Positions 10,543-20,936 of a stretch of 64,000 nucleotides of DNA are shown here, piece by piece. Numbering within the stretch: position 1 is the first letter of the stretch; every line of letters starts with the position of its first letter. A model generated the notes under the pieces. It worked only from the letters and a program-made list of their open reading frames with translations. It had not been told where the DNA came from and searched no databases. The stretch is from Nitrosomonadales bacterium. Lineage in GTDB: Bacteria > Pseudomonadota > Gammaproteobacteria > Burkholderiales > Gallionellaceae. The stretch spans positions 1 through 64,000 of the forward strand of contig JACRAT010000032.1 in NCBI GenBank assembly GCA_016234685.1. The letters are read 5' to 3'. Both the position numbers and the translations under genes were made by a program.

Positions 10543-13500
10543 ATGAAACCGATAGTCGAGTTGAAGCTTTCAGACATCATGCACACGCAGGTACTGGGGA
10601 TCGCCCCCACCCGGCGAATAGAAGAAGCGGCGCTGCTCATGGCCGAAGCGCATGTCTCTTGCTTGGTGGTGCAGGTCGATCAACTGCCGGTCGGCATTCT
10701 GACCGAGCGGGATGTGGTGCGGATGCTGCATCAGCATATCCGCCCCGAGGCCGAAGTGATCGAGGTGATGAGCGCGCCGGTACTGACCGCCTCGCCCGAT
10801 CTCGACTTCCGCTCTGGCTTCGCCCTGCTCTCCAAACACAATGTCCGCCATCTGGTGATCGCCGACGAGGACGGACTGCTGATCGGCATCGTCAGCGAGA
10901 CCGATTTCCGCACCCATCTGGGCATGGATGTATTTCTCAAGATTCAGCATGTCGGCTTTGCCATGGATCGCAAGGCCGCCAGCCTAGCGCCCGACACGCC
11001 GGTTTCCGTGATGTTGGAAAGAATGTCCAGCGAACGCTGGGATTACGCCGTGGTCACCCGGCACGAGGTTCCCGTCGGCATCGTCACCGAGCGCGACATC
11101 CCCAAGCTACTCGCCAAACACATCGACATTGAAAGCACGCAGGTCAAAGATGTGATGAGCGCGCCAGTGCTGACCATTCCGCTCACCGCTTCTGTCGCCG
11201 ACGCTGTGGAGTGCATGGCCCAACACCGTATCCGCCACATCATCGTGGTGGACGAGCAAGAACATTTCATGGGGGCGATCAGCCAGCATGGGCTGCTGGA
11301 GCGGCTGGGTATCCAGATCACCTCTAGCGGCTGGCAGGATCAACAACTCATCGTGCGCGAAAAAGCGGCGCTGGAGTCGCGCCTGCAAATGGTGCTCGAC
11401 GCCACCGGCATCGGCACTTGGGAATACAACCACCACACCAATCACAACGTCTGGAGCAGCGGCGTGAACGCCATGCTGGGATACGCCCCCAACGACGAAG
11501 CAGCCACGCTGGAAGAATGGATGGAGCGTATCTATCCTGAAGACCAGCCCAAAGTGCTGGCCAACATGCAGCTCGCCCTGAGCGCAGACAATCCGCTGTT
11601 CCGCACCGAATATCGCTATCTGCGTGCCGATGGGCGCTGGTTGTGGGTGTATGCGCTGGGACGGGTGATCCAACGCGATAGCCGGGGTGAGCCGCTACTG
11701 ACCTCTGGCATCATGGTCGACATCTCCGCGCGCAAACAGGACGAATTGCTGCTGCAAGCCCAGCATGATTTCGCTCAGGTCGCCGCCGTCAGCCCTTCGC
11801 GCGCAACCTTGCTGGACGCCATACTCGACAGTATGCTCAGCCTGCCCGATCTGGATGCCGGACTGATCTATGCGCGGCAAACCGATGGCAGCTACTCGAT
11901 CAAAAAAGAAGCGGGATTTTCACCCCAGTTCAGCGCAGGCCACCAGAATCTATCCGCCCAATCAGCGGAAGTCATTTCGCTCAACGCCTGCCCCTCGCTG
12001 CATTCATGCCTGAATCCCTGCAAGGATGGCCCGACTTGCAGCCAGCCGCTGGATCAGCGCCTGCTGTCCGAGGGAATGCAGGCACTGATCCGCCTGCCGG
12101 TACGGATCGGCGGCGAAGTCGCCGTTTTCCTGTATCTCGCCAGCCGACACATGGCAAAGGTGCGCGCCAACACCCTGATCGCGGTCGAAACGCTGGCGGG
12201 CTTGTTCTCTCAGGCTCTGGAAAAGTTCGAGCGCGACCAAGCGCTGCGTGAACGCGAAGAGATCTACAGTGCCATCATCAATCAAGCTGCCGACGCCATC
12301 GTGCTGATCGACACCGAGACCCTGCGTTTTGTCGAGTTCAACGATGCCGCCTGTTTGCATCTGGGCTACTCGCGCGAGGAATTCGGTCTGCTCAGCCTCG
12401 CCGATATTCAGTCCGGTGCGTCGAGCAAGCAAAACTTTCGGGAGCACGTACAGAGCATCATCATGGCGGGCGGCTCACGCTTTGAGTGCAAACATCGCCG
12501 CAAGGATGGCTCACTGCGCGACACCCGCATCAGCACTCGCGTCATCCACATCCGCAATCGCGATTACTTCGCCGCCATCTGGTCGGACATCACCGAGCAG
12601 AAGCGTGCGGAAGAGAAGCTCAAGCTCGCCGCCAGCGTGTTTCAGGAGGCCGGCGAAGGCATCGTCATCACCGACGCGGATGCCAACATCATCGACGTCA
12701 ATCGTACTTTCACCGAATTGACTGGCTACGCGCGCGACGACGTGATCGGCGCAGGCCCGAACATGCTCAAATCCGGTCAGCAGGACGAGAGTTTTTACCA
12801 GCGCCTGTGGGCCAGCCTGCTGAGCAAAGGCTATTGGCGCGGCGAGATGGTGGATCGCCGCAAGGATGGCAGCTTGTTCGTCGAACGCACCAGCATCATC
12901 GCCATCAAGGATGACGCCGGGACGATTAGGCATTACATCGGCATCTTCTCCGACGTGACCGAGGAAAAACAGCAGCAAGAACGCATCGAGCGACTGGCTT
13001 ATTACGACTCGCTGACCCATCTGCCCAACCGTATCCTGCTGGCGGATCGCATGGCGCAAGCGCTGTCGCGGGCAGACCGGCTGGGGCGCTCGGTCGCTGT
13101 CTGCTATCTCGACCTCGATGGCTTCAAGCCGGTGAACGACCAGTTCGGCCACAAGGCGGGCGACAAGGTGCTGGTCGAGATCGCCCACCGCCTCTCCGAC
13201 ACCATACGCGCCGATGACACCGTCGCGCGTCTGGGCGGCGACGAATTCGTGTTGCTGCTCACCGATATGCAGGAGACCAGCGAAAGCGATCAGGTGCTGG
13301 CGCGAGTACTGGAGCGCGTCGCCCAGCCCTGCGACATCAACGAAGAGACCGAAGTGACGGTCTCCGCCAGCATCGGCGTGGCGATCTATCCCGGCGGCGA
13401 AAACGACCCGGACATTCTGATGCGCCACGCCGATCAGGCCATGTATCAGGCCAAGCAGCTAGGGCGCAACCGGGTACACCGTTTCGACCCCGAGCATGAC

Positions 13501-14313
13501 CGACAACTGCGCGAACACCGCGAGTTCAAACAACAAGTACGGGCCGCGCTGAGCCGCGAAGAATTCATACTGCACTGGCAACCGAAGGTAGACACGCAGC
13601 AGGGCCGGGTCATCGGCGCGGAGGCCCTCGTCCGCTGGCGCAACCCGGAGACCGGCGCACTGGCGATGCCGGATGAGTTCTTGCCGTTTCTGGAGCATGA
13701 CGACCTGATCGTGCAACTCGGCGATTACGTGCTGGATCACGCATTGAGCGCGCTTTCGCGCTGGCGCGTACAGGGGCTGGATCTATCCATCAGCGTCAAC
13801 GTCGCTGCCCGTCAGCTGCTCAACACCGATTTCAGACGCAAGCTGGCTCTGGCGCTGGAGAAACACATCACGCCTCCACATCGGGTGGAACTGGAGATAT
13901 TGGAAACTGTTGCGTTGGAAGATCTGGAGCGCGTCAGCCAGCTCATCATCGAGTGCGAGAAGCTGGGGGTGAGTTTTGCGCTGGATGATTTTGGCACGGG
14001 CTATTCGTCAATGACCTACTTCCGCCGTCTGCCGGTGACTACGGTCAAGATCGACCAGTCTTTCGTGCGCGACATGCTGATCGACCACGAGGACCGCGCC
14101 ATTGTCGCCGGAATCTTGGGCATGACTACGGCATTCGGCAAGATCGCCGTGGCCGAAGGGGCCGAATCGCTCGAACATCTCGCCGCCTTGCGCGAAATGG
14201 GCTGCTGCGTCGTGCAAGGCTACGCCCTGACTCAGCCCATGCCGGAGCAGGAGTTCTTGCAATGGTTGGCGAACTTCCGGCCAGAAGAACTCCGAACTCC
14301 TGTCTCGGTCTAG
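10543..14313 (+). CDS. Multidomain c-di-GMP signalling protein: four CBS motifs, PAS, GAF-like (Cys-rich insert), PAS, PAS, GGDEF, EAL
   Basis: Repeated '[10 protein letters not shown]....GI(V/A)TE(R/T)D' CBS segments; PAS/PAC segments; RADD-x5-GGDEF (I-site present); EALVRW and [12 protein letters not shown] motifs. Confidence 0.93.
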   Translation: MKPIVELKLSDIMHTQVLGIAPTRRIEEAALLMAEAHVSCLVVQVDQLPVGILTERDVVRMLHQHIRPEAEVIEVMSAPVLTASPDLDFRSGFALLSKHNVRHLVIADEDGLLIGIVSETDFRTHLGMDVFLKIQHVGFAMDRKAASLAPDTPVSVMLERMSSERWDYAVVTRHEVPVGIVTERDIPKLLAKHIDIESTQVKDVMSAPVLTIPLTASVADAVECMAQHRIRHIIVVDEQEHFMGAISQHGLLERLGIQITSSGWQDQQLIVREKAALESRLQMVLDATGIGTWEYNHHTNHNVWSSGVNAMLGYAPNDEAATLEEWMERIYPEDQPKVLANMQLALSADNPLFRTEYRYLRADGRWLWVYALGRVIQRDSRGEPLLTSGIMVDISARKQDELLLQAQHDFAQVAAVSPSRATLLDAILDSMLSLPDLDAGLIYARQTDGSYSIKKEAGFSPQFSAGHQNLSAQSAEVISLNACPSLHSCLNPCKDGPTCSQPLDQRLLSEGMQALIRLPVRIGGEVAVFLYLASRHMAKVRANTLIAVETLAGLFSQALEKFERDQALREREEIYSAIINQAADAIVLIDTETLRFVEFNDAACLHLGYSREEFGLLSLADIQSGASSKQNFREHVQSIIMAGGSRFECKHRRKDGSLRDTRISTRVIHIRNRDYFAAIWSDITEQKRAEEKLKLAASVFQEAGEGIVITDADANIIDVNRTFTELTGYARDDVIGAGPNMLKSGQQDESFYQRLWASLLSKGYWRGEMVDRRKDGSLFVERTSIIAIKDDAGTIRHYIGIFSDVTEEKQQQERIERLAYYDSLTHLPNRILLADRMAQALSRADRLGRSVAVCYLDLDGFKPVNDQFGHKAGDKVLVEIAHRLSDTIRADDTVARLGGDEFVLLLTDMQETSESDQVLARVLERVAQPCDINEETEVTVSASIGVAIYPGGENDPDILMRHADQAMYQAKQLGRNRVHRFDPEHDRQLREHREFKQQVRAALSREEFILHWQPKVDTQQGRVIGAEALVRWRNPETGALAMPDEFLPFLEHDDLIVQLGDYVLDHALSALSRWRVQGLDLSISVNVAARQLLNTDFRRKLALALEKHITPPHRVELEILETVALEDLERVSQLIIECEKLGVSFALDDFGTGYSSMTYFRRLPVTTVKIDQSFVRDMLIDHEDRAIVAGILGMTTAFGKIAVAEGAESLEHLAALREMGCCVVQGYALTQPMPEQEFLQWLANFRPEELRTPVSV

Positions 14314-15797
14314 CGATGCACCTTCGCATCCAAGCCGTCTAGCACCATCTCAGCCGCACGCAGTACGGCGCGAGCCTTGTTCTGTGTTTCCATCCATTCG
14401 CTCTCAGGCACGGAATCGGCGACGATGCCTGCGCCCGCCTGCACGTACAGCGTCTCATTCTTCACCACTGCGGTGCGCAACGCGATGGCCACGTCCATGT
14501 CGCCGTTAAAGCCGAGATAGCCGACCGCACCTGCGTAGATGCCACGCTTGGACGGCTCTAGTTCGTCGATGATCTCCATCGCCCGCACCTTGGCTGCGCC
14601 GGATACCGTACCGGCCGGGAAGGTGGCGCGCAGCACATCCATCGCCGAGAGGCCGGGTTTGAGTTCAGCTTCAACATTGGAGACGATGTGCATCACGTGC
14701 GAGTAGCGCTCGATCACCATCTTGTCGGTGAGCTTGACCGTGCCGTTCTTGGCGACGCGCCCGATGTCGTTGCGGCCAAGGTCGATCAGCATCAGATGTT
14801 CGGCCAACTCTTTCGGGTCAGCCAGCAACTCGATCGCCAGCTCGGCATCCTGCTGCTGCGTCTTGCCGCGCGGACGTGTCCCGGCGATAGGGCGTACTGT
14901 GACGGTGTCACCTTCCAAGCGCGCAAGAATCTCGGGCGAGGAGCCGACCACGTGGTGGTCGCCCATGTCGTAATAGAACATGTAGGGCGAAGGATTGATG
15001 CTGCGCAGCGCGCGATACAGCGAGAGCGGTTGCGCCGGAAAGGGCTGCACCATGCGTTGCGCCAGCACCACCTGCATGATGTCGCCATCGAAAATGTACT
15101 GTTTGGCTTTCTCCACCGCCGCCTTGAACGCCGCTTCGCCGAACTCGGACACCGCCTCGTAGCGACGCATCTGCGGTGCATGGGGGATATCCACCGGCTG
15201 GCGCAGGCTGCGCAACAGACTGTCCAGCCGGTGCCGCGCCTGAACGTAAGCATCGGCGCGCTCGGGGTTGGCGTAAACGATGAAGGTCAGCTTGCCGGAC
15301 AGATTGTCCACCACCGCCAGTTGCTCGGTGAGCATCAGCAGAATGTCGGGCGTACCGATCACATCCGACTTTTGCGTCCTAGCCAGGCGAGGCTCGATGT
15401 AGCGCACGGTGTCGTAGCCGAAATAGCCCGCCAGACCGCCGGTGAAACGCGGCAAGCCGGGCAGCGGCGCGACCTTAAAACGCGATTGGTATTCCTGAAT
15501 GAAATCCAGTGGGCTTTCCACTTCATGACTGACCTCATGCGCACCATGCGTCAGCGTGACGGTCTTGCCGCGCACGCTGATGCGCATCTCAGCGGGCAGG
15601 CCGATGAAGGAGTAGCGCCCGAAGCGTTCGCCTCCCTGCACCGATTCCAGCAGATAGGAAAAGGGCCGGTTGGCCAGTTTGAGGTAGAGCGACAGCGGGG
15701 TGTCGAGATCGGCGAAAGTCTCGGCGACCAGCGGGATACGGTTGTAGCCCTCACGGGCTAACGCTTGGAATTCCTGTTCGGTGATGGGTGACTGCAT
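14310..15797 (-). CDS. trpE: Anthranilate synthase component I
   Basis: [70 protein letters not shown]. Confidence 0.97.
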   Translation of the reverse strand: MQSPITEQEFQALAREGYNRIPLVAETFADLDTPLSLYLKLANRPFSYLLESVQGGERFGRYSFIGLPAEMRISVRGKTVTLTHGAHEVSHEVESPLDFIQEYQSRFKVAPLPGLPRFTGGLAGYFGYDTVRYIEPRLARTQKSDVIGTPDILLMLTEQLAVVDNLSGKLTFIVYANPERADAYVQARHRLDSLLRSLRQPVDIPHAPQMRRYEAVSEFGEAAFKAAVEKAKQYIFDGDIMQVVLAQRMVQPFPAQPLSLYRALRSINPSPYMFYYDMGDHHVVGSSPEILARLEGDTVTVRPIAGTRPRGKTQQQDAELAIELLADPKELAEHLMLIDLGRNDIGRVAKNGTVKLTDKMVIERYSHVMHIVSNVEAELKPGLSAMDVLRATFPAGTVSGAAKVRAMEIIDELEPSKRGIYAGAVGYLGFNGDMDVAIALRTAVVKNETLYVQAGAGIVADSVPESEWMETQNKARAVLRAAEMVLDGLDAKVHR

Positions 15798-15897
15798 AAT
15801 GACCTCTCAAATGATGGACGACGTGGGGCGATGCAAGCAAGGGTGCAGGATCACCATCGCCAGTTCGTCGTCTTTGTCAGATAGAGGGAGACCATGC

Positions 15898-16608
15898 TCA
15901 GGCGTGTCTGATTAGCGGTAGCACGCCCAGCAGATCAGGGATGACTGCATCCACGTCGAGCGTCTCGACCGGTTCGCCGTGGTTGTAGCCGTAAGGCACG
16001 CAGATGATGGGACAGCCAGCGGCACGGGCAGCCTGAGCATCGCTGAGCGAATCGCCGACCAACAGCAACTGCCCGATCGGGATGCCGAAGAACTGTGCTG
16101 CATGCAACAGCGGCAGCGGGTGCGGCTTCTTCTCCGGCAGGGTGTCACCCGCCAGCACGATGTCGAAATAGTCCGCCAGTCCTATGCCCTTGAGCAACGG
16201 CAAGGTGTAGCGCTCGACCTTATTGGTGATGCAGCCGAGACGAAAACCGGCGGCCTTCATCGCATCCAGCCCGGCGACCACATTGGGGAACGGTTTGCTC
16301 TCCAGCAGCAGCTCGGTGTAATGCTTTTCAAAGACCGGCAGCGCCTGATCGAACAACGCGGCATCCGGTTCGGCGTGCATATCGCCAGTCAGCGCACGCT
16401 TCACCAGCCAGTGGATGCCGTTGCCGATGTAGCTCATCAACAAGTCTTGCGACGCCGGTACACGCCCCATGTCGCGCAACATGCGGTTGGCGGATTCGGC
16501 CAGTTCGGGAGCGGTGTGCAGCAGCGTGCCGTCAAGGTCGATGACGATGGCGGCGATACTAAGAGGATTTGTCTGAAGACTTGCCTTTGGAGTCATTGGA
16601 ATGGTCAT
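15898..16608 (-). CDS. gph: Phosphoglycolate phosphatase (HAD family)
   Basis: AIVIDLDGTLLHTAPELAESANRML; VGDSLSDAQAARAAGCP; start taken at MTIPMTPK (ATG 16608) or MTPKAS (16596), not the full open frame to 16854. Confidence 0.92.
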   Translation of the reverse strand: MTIPMTPKASLQTNPLSIAAIVIDLDGTLLHTAPELAESANRMLRDMGRVPASQDLLMSYIGNGIHWLVKRALTGDMHAEPDAALFDQALPVFEKHYTELLLESKPFPNVVAGLDAMKAAGFRLGCITNKVERYTLPLLKGIGLADYFDIVLAGDTLPEKKPHPLPLLHAAQFFGIPIGQLLLVGDSLSDAQAARAAGCPIICVPYGYNHGEPVETLDVDAVIPDLLGVLPLIRHA

Positions 16609-17143
16609 TCTTGTTTGAGCCGGCTTTGCCGGAAGCATTGTCCGAGCCACCCGATTTCTCGGATTTCTCGGATTTACCCGATTTCTCGGACTTGCCTGAT
16701 TTGTCGGATTTATCCGACTTATCGGATGATTTCTCATGCTTGTCTGATTTTTCGTCAGACTTGGCGTTCTTGTCGCCGGACTTTTCCGACTTCGCATCAG
16801 CCGACTTCTCGTCCGACTTGCCCGAATCAGCCTCTGGTGCAGAGACCGCCGCAACCGCCGAAGCGACTAGCGGGATGTTGCTCATGTTCGGGTCTATCGT
16901 GCCGCCCTTGATGTCGGCGTCCGCCTTGCGCCAGCCATTCAGCACAGAAGACGGGCTTTGCGTATCGTTCTCTTTCATGCACCCCTCGGGCGCTTTTTGA
17001 GAGACGCGACAGGCGTAGCCGATGGCCTCGGCATCCATCTGTTGGGGCGTCAGCGTCTCGCCGCCCGTCAGCTCTTTCAGCTTGTCACACCCCGGCAGAG
17101 CCAAGGTGGCCAGCAGCAACAGCGTCAGGCGGCGGGCGTCCAT
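16559..17143 (-). CDS. Putative lipoprotein with C-terminal Ser/Asp/Glu-Lys low-complexity repeat, function unknown
   Basis: MDARRLTLLLLATLALPGCDKLKEL signal/lipobox; paired Cys in ACRVSQKAPEGC; C-terminal (SDK/SEK/SGK)n tail; start at ATG 17143. Confidence 0.8.
   Translation of the reverse strand: MDARRLTLLLLATLALPGCDKLKELTGGETLTPQQMDAEAIGYACRVSQKAPEGCMKENDTQSPSSVLNGWRKADADIKGGTIDPNMSNIPLVASAVAAVSAPEADSGKSDEKSADAKSEKSGDKNAKSDEKSDKHEKSSDKSDKSDKSGKSEKSGKSEKSEKSGGSDNASGKAGSNKNDHSNDSKGKSSDKSS
16650..16760. repeat. Imperfect 9-nt tandem repeat (gatttctcg-type) encoding the SDK/SEK tail
   Basis: cccgatttctcggatttctcggatttacccgatttctcggacttgcctgatttgtcggatttatccgac. Confidence 0.8.
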
Positions 17144-17148
17144 GATGA

Positions 17149-17835
17149 TTACTTGCCGACCTTGGACAACTCGGCACGCAACTCGCCGATGATGGTGTCG
17201 TAGTGGTTCTTGTCGTTGGCGTTGTACTTGCCGAACACCGCCGAGCCAGCCACGAAGGTATCCACGCCTGCTTCCGCCACTTCGCGGATATTGGCCGGGC
17301 CGACGCCACCGTCGATCTCCAGACGGCAGTTGTAGCCACCGGCGTCGATCATCGCGCGTACCTTGCGTGCCTTGTCCAGCACGTGAGGGATGAATTTCTG
17401 CCCACCGAAACCGGGGTTCACCGACATCAGCAGCACCATGTCCAGCTTGGGCAAAGTGTATTCCAGCACGTCCAGCGGAGTGGACGGATTGAACACCAGA
17501 CCGGCCTTGCAGCCCAATTCTTTGATGAGGCCGATGGTGCGATCGACGTGCTCGGAAGCTTCCGGGTGGAAGGTGATGTAAGTCGCGCCCGCCTTGGCGA
17601 AGTCGGGGATGATGCGATCTACGGGCTTGACCATCAGATGCACGTCGATAGCGGCGGTCACGCCGTGCTTGCGCAGCGCTTCGCACACCAAGGGACCTAT
17701 GGTCAGGTTGGGCACGTAATGGTTGTCCATCACGTCGAAGTGGACGATGTCGGCGCCGGAGGCCAAGACGTTATCGACTTCTTCACCCAGCTTGGCGAAG
17801 TTGGCGGAAAGGATGCTAGGTGCGATTTGATACAT
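17149..17835 (-). CDS. rpe: Ribulose-phosphate 3-epimerase
   Basis: [50 protein letters not shown]; start placed at ATG 17835. Confidence 0.97.
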   Translation of the reverse strand: MYQIAPSILSANFAKLGEEVDNVLASGADIVHFDVMDNHYVPNLTIGPLVCEALRKHGVTAAIDVHLMVKPVDRIIPDFAKAGATYITFHPEASEHVDRTIGLIKELGCKAGLVFNPSTPLDVLEYTLPKLDMVLLMSVNPGFGGQKFIPHVLDKARKVRAMIDAGGYNCRLEIDGGVGPANIREVAEAGVDTFVAGSAVFGKYNANDKNHYDTIIGELRAELSKVGK

Positions 17836-18081
17836 GAGTGATTTCCTCGAAAATTCGTTCAGCGACCATTTTACCCGAATCGTTCCGCTTTGACCCCTGT
17901 CCTTGACAAATTCTGGCCACTGGTTCACTGCGCAATTCCTCGCGCTCCGCACCGAGCTCGACCTCGTTCCTGCTGCACGCAAGCGGTTGCCGTCGTATTA
18001 CCTCTGCGGCAGAGATCGAATCACGCGCCTCATCCGGCGTATTCGCTTGTCACCCGCTGCAAATTCGGGTGAAATGCGGCC

Positions 18082-18468
18082 ATGAACACAGACGAGAAGC
18101 TTCCCTCCATCGCCGTTTCGACGCAGGTGAGATATATGGCCGAGCAGTCGGATGAATCCTGCGACCGCTACATATTCTCCTACACCATCACCATCAGCAA
18201 TCTGAGTGAAGAGACGATCCAGCTCCTCAGCCGCCACTGGATCATCACCGACGCCAATCATCAGATACAAGAGGTGCGCGGTAAAGGCGTAGTGGGTGAG
18301 CAGCCCGTCCTCAAAAGCCGACAAAGTTTCGAATACACCAGCGGTACGGTGCTGCCCACGCCCGTCGGGACGATGCACGGCAGCTATACCATGCAGGCCG
18401 ATGACGGGACACGGTTCGAAATCGCCATCCCGCAATTCGTCCTCAGCGTACCACGCGTATTGCACTAG
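18082..18468 (+). CDS. apaG: ApaG (Co2+/Mg2+ efflux protein ApaG family)
   Basis: RYIFSYTITISNLSEETIQLLSRHWIITDANHQIQEVRGKGVVGEQPVL. Confidence 0.97.
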   Translation: MNTDEKLPSIAVSTQVRYMAEQSDESCDRYIFSYTITISNLSEETIQLLSRHWIITDANHQIQEVRGKGVVGEQPVLKSRQSFEYTSGTVLPTPVGTMHGSYTMQADDGTRFEIAIPQFVLSVPRVLH

Positions 18469-18474
18469 CCTCGA

Positions 18475-19068
18475 ATGTCACTGAAAACCAGCTACCGTTT
18501 CATCGCCCCGTTCTATGACTACGCGATCCGGCGCGCCACACTGGCGGCACGCCGACGCAGCCTGCTGCGCTTGCCGTCCATCCCGGCGCGCGTACTCATC
18601 AGCGGCGCAGGAACTGGCTTGGACTTTCCCCTGCTGCCATTGCGACACGACTATGTCGCGCTGGACATCACCGCTGCCATGCTGGCGAAAGCGCAGCCGC
18701 GCTGCATCGGACTGAACATGGCTCTGACGCAAGGCGACAGCATGGCCTTGCCTTTTGCCGACCATAGCTTTGACTGCGTGGTGCTGCACCTCATCGTCGC
18801 CGTCGTGCCGCAACCGGCGCGCTGCCTAGCCGAAGCGGCACGGGTGCTGAAACCGGGGGGGCAACTGTTGGTGTTCGACAAATTCCTGCGCCCCGGACAG
18901 CTCGCCCCGCTGCGTCGTCTGGTCAGCCCCCTGCTCGGACAGTTGGCGACGCGCACCGACGTGATATTCGAAAACGCCTTACAGGGATCACCCTCACTGC
19001 ACATGATGTCGGACGAACCGGCACTGGCGGGCGGCTGGTTCCGCTTGATCGAGTTAAGAAAGGAATAG
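18475..19068 (+). CDS. Class I SAM-dependent methyltransferase
   Basis: VLISGAGTGLDFPLLP..DYVALDITAAMLAKA (motif I region), ARVLKPGGQLLVFDKF. Confidence 0.85.
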   Translation: MSLKTSYRFIAPFYDYAIRRATLAARRRSLLRLPSIPARVLISGAGTGLDFPLLPLRHDYVALDITAAMLAKAQPRCIGLNMALTQGDSMALPFADHSFDCVVLHLIVAVVPQPARCLAEAARVLKPGGQLLVFDKFLRPGQLAPLRRLVSPLLGQLATRTDVIFENALQGSPSLHMMSDEPALAGGWFRLIELRKE

Positions 19069-19069
19069 G

Positions 19070-20236
19070 ATGTACAAGAATCTCCCCTGGCTGACCGCAC
19101 TAGCTATGCTCATGCTCTCCGCCTGTCAGGCCCCCTTGCCGCCTGCGGTGATCCCGCCGCCAGCTCAAAAAGAAATCAAACCGACGCCGACTTACAACCT
19201 CAGCACGTGGGAGGCGTTGCCCAACTGGCAGACCGTGGAGCTGGCCTCGTCTTGGGCGGCGTTTCAGCAAGGTTGCCACGCGCTGAAGAGCAAGCCCAAC
19301 TGGCAACCTTCTTGCGCCCGCGCCGAGCAACTCAGCCAAACTGATAACGCGACGCTGCACGCCTTCTTCGAAGAATATTTTTCGCCTTACCAGCTCATCA
19401 ACCCGGACGGCACGGAGCAAGGGCTCATCACCGGCTATTACGAACCCAAGCTGCACGGCAGCCGCACCAAGACCGCGCGCTTCCGTTATCCGCTCTATGC
19501 CACACCGGAAGATCTGCTGGAGATAGACCTCAGCGAGGTCTATCCGCAACTGAAAGGGATGCGTTTACGCGGGCGACTGCAAGGCAAGCGCATCGTGCCT
19601 TACTTCAACCGCAACGACATCGACGCAGGCAAAGCCCCGCTCAAGGGCCGCGAACTGTTCTGGGTGGATAACGCCGTGGAGCTGTTCTTCCTGCAAATCC
19701 AAGGCTCGGGACGAATCGAGCTGCCGGACGGTGCGATGATGAAGATAGGCTACGCCGACCAGAACGGCTACCCCTATATCTCCATCGGCAAAAAACTCAT
19801 CGAGATGGGTGAACTGAAACCGGAAGAAGCCTCAATGCAAGGCATCAAACAATGGGGCGAACGCAACCCGGACAAACTCCCGGCGCTGTTGGGGCAGAAT
19901 CCAAGCTATGTGTTCTTCCGCGAATTGCCGGACACCCTTTCCGCCCCGCTGGGCGCGCTGGGCGTGCCGCTCACCGAGGAATACAGCATCGCCATCGACC
20001 CGCGCAGCATCCCGCTCGGCTCACCAGTGTTCCTCGCCACCACCTTCCCCAACAGCGACGCTCCACTCAACCGGCTGATGCTGGCGCAAGATACCGGCGG
20101 CGCGATCAAGGGGGCAGTCCGGGCCGATTTTTTCTGGGGATTCGGCGAACAAGCAGGCAATCAGGCCGGACGCATGAAGCAACGCGGCCGGATGTGGGTG
20201 CTGTTCCCCAAGGGCGTGACGCCCAGTGTGAATTAA
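19070..20236 (+). CDS. mltA: Membrane-bound lytic murein transglycosylase A (lipoprotein)
   Basis: Lipobox MLSAC; LITGYYEPKLHGSRT; LFFLQIQGSGRIELPDG; RLMLAQDTGGAIKGAVRADFFWGFG. Confidence 0.95.
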   Translation: MYKNLPWLTALAMLMLSACQAPLPPAVIPPPAQKEIKPTPTYNLSTWEALPNWQTVELASSWAAFQQGCHALKSKPNWQPSCARAEQLSQTDNATLHAFFEEYFSPYQLINPDGTEQGLITGYYEPKLHGSRTKTARFRYPLYATPEDLLEIDLSEVYPQLKGMRLRGRLQGKRIVPYFNRNDIDAGKAPLKGRELFWVDNAVELFFLQIQGSGRIELPDGAMMKIGYADQNGYPYISIGKKLIEMGELKPEEASMQGIKQWGERNPDKLPALLGQNPSYVFFRELPDTLSAPLGALGVPLTEEYSIAIDPRSIPLGSPVFLATTFPNSDAPLNRLMLAQDTGGAIKGAVRADFFWGFGEQAGNQAGRMKQRGRMWVLFPKGVTPSVN

Positions 20237-20251
20237 GCGCTGCGCAAAAAC

Positions 20252-20279
20252 AAAAGGCCGGGTTCTCCCGGCCTTTTTA
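20252..20279. terminator. Bidirectional rho-independent terminator between mltA and the outer membrane protein gene
   Basis: aaaaggccgggttctcccggccttttta: GC stem with A/T runs on both sides; genes convergent. Confidence 0.9.
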
Positions 20280-20293
20280 GTGAGACAGTCCGA

Positions 20294-20851
20294 TCAGAAC
20301 TGGTACACAGCACCTACGCTCAACACACTGGCGTTGACGTTGGTCTTCACGCCGGCAGCGTTGGCAGTCGCCGCGCCGTAGCTATCCCAACCTGCACGCA
20401 GACCCAATTGCGGCGTCACGTTGTACTGCGCGCCGATGCCATAAGTCAGGCCGGTACGGCTCACGCCCGTTACGCCCAAACCCGCAGCAGTCGTAGTCTT
20501 GACGCTCGCCACGCCCAGCTTGCCGTACAAACTGAAACTGTCGTTCAGCGGCAAGAAACCGACGCCGGTCAGGCTCAGTGCATCACCCTTGGACTTGTTG
20601 CCAGCGGCATCCTTGACGCTACCGACGCCAGTGAACTGGCCTTCGACCGCGAAGCTCTTGTTCAACTGGTAGCCCAGTAGACCACCGTAGATGAAGTCGG
20701 AATTCTTGCTCAGTGTCACACCAGCGGGCGCGACGCCGGGCTTGCCGCTGCCCAGAGTCAGACCAGCATAGAAACCTTCATCGGCCGCGAAGACCGGAAC
20801 GGTCAAAGTGGAGAGCAATGCGATAGCAGCGATTTTCTTCATAGTATTCAT
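20294..20851 (-). CDS. Outer membrane beta-barrel protein (OmpA-like barrel)
   Basis: Signal peptide MKKIAAIALLSTLTVPVFAA; alternating beta-strand pattern; C-terminal aromatic VGAVYQF. Confidence 0.85.
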   Translation of the reverse strand: MNTMKKIAAIALLSTLTVPVFAADEGFYAGLTLGSGKPGVAPAGVTLSKNSDFIYGGLLGYQLNKSFAVEGQFTGVGSVKDAAGNKSKGDALSLTGVGFLPLNDSFSLYGKLGVASVKTTTAAGLGVTGVSRTGLTYGIGAQYNVTPQLGLRAGWDSYGAATANAAGVKTNVNASVLSVGAVYQF

Positions 20852-20936
20852 TCCTTGGATAAAGATTAAACGAGTACAGCGGCGATAAGATGACCGCCAT
20901 TCATTTAAGTTCCCTGAGACGTGAAAAGTCCAAGCC

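Noticed and set aside
16650-16760. CRISPR-like short repeats
   Set aside because: Repeat unit is 9 nt without spacers and encodes the SDK/SEK protein tail.
16609-16854. N-terminal extension of the gph open frame (Arg/Asn/Pro-rich)
   Set aside because: It is the out-of-frame reading of the SDK repeat of the upstream lipoprotein; HAD homology begins after MTIPMTPK.
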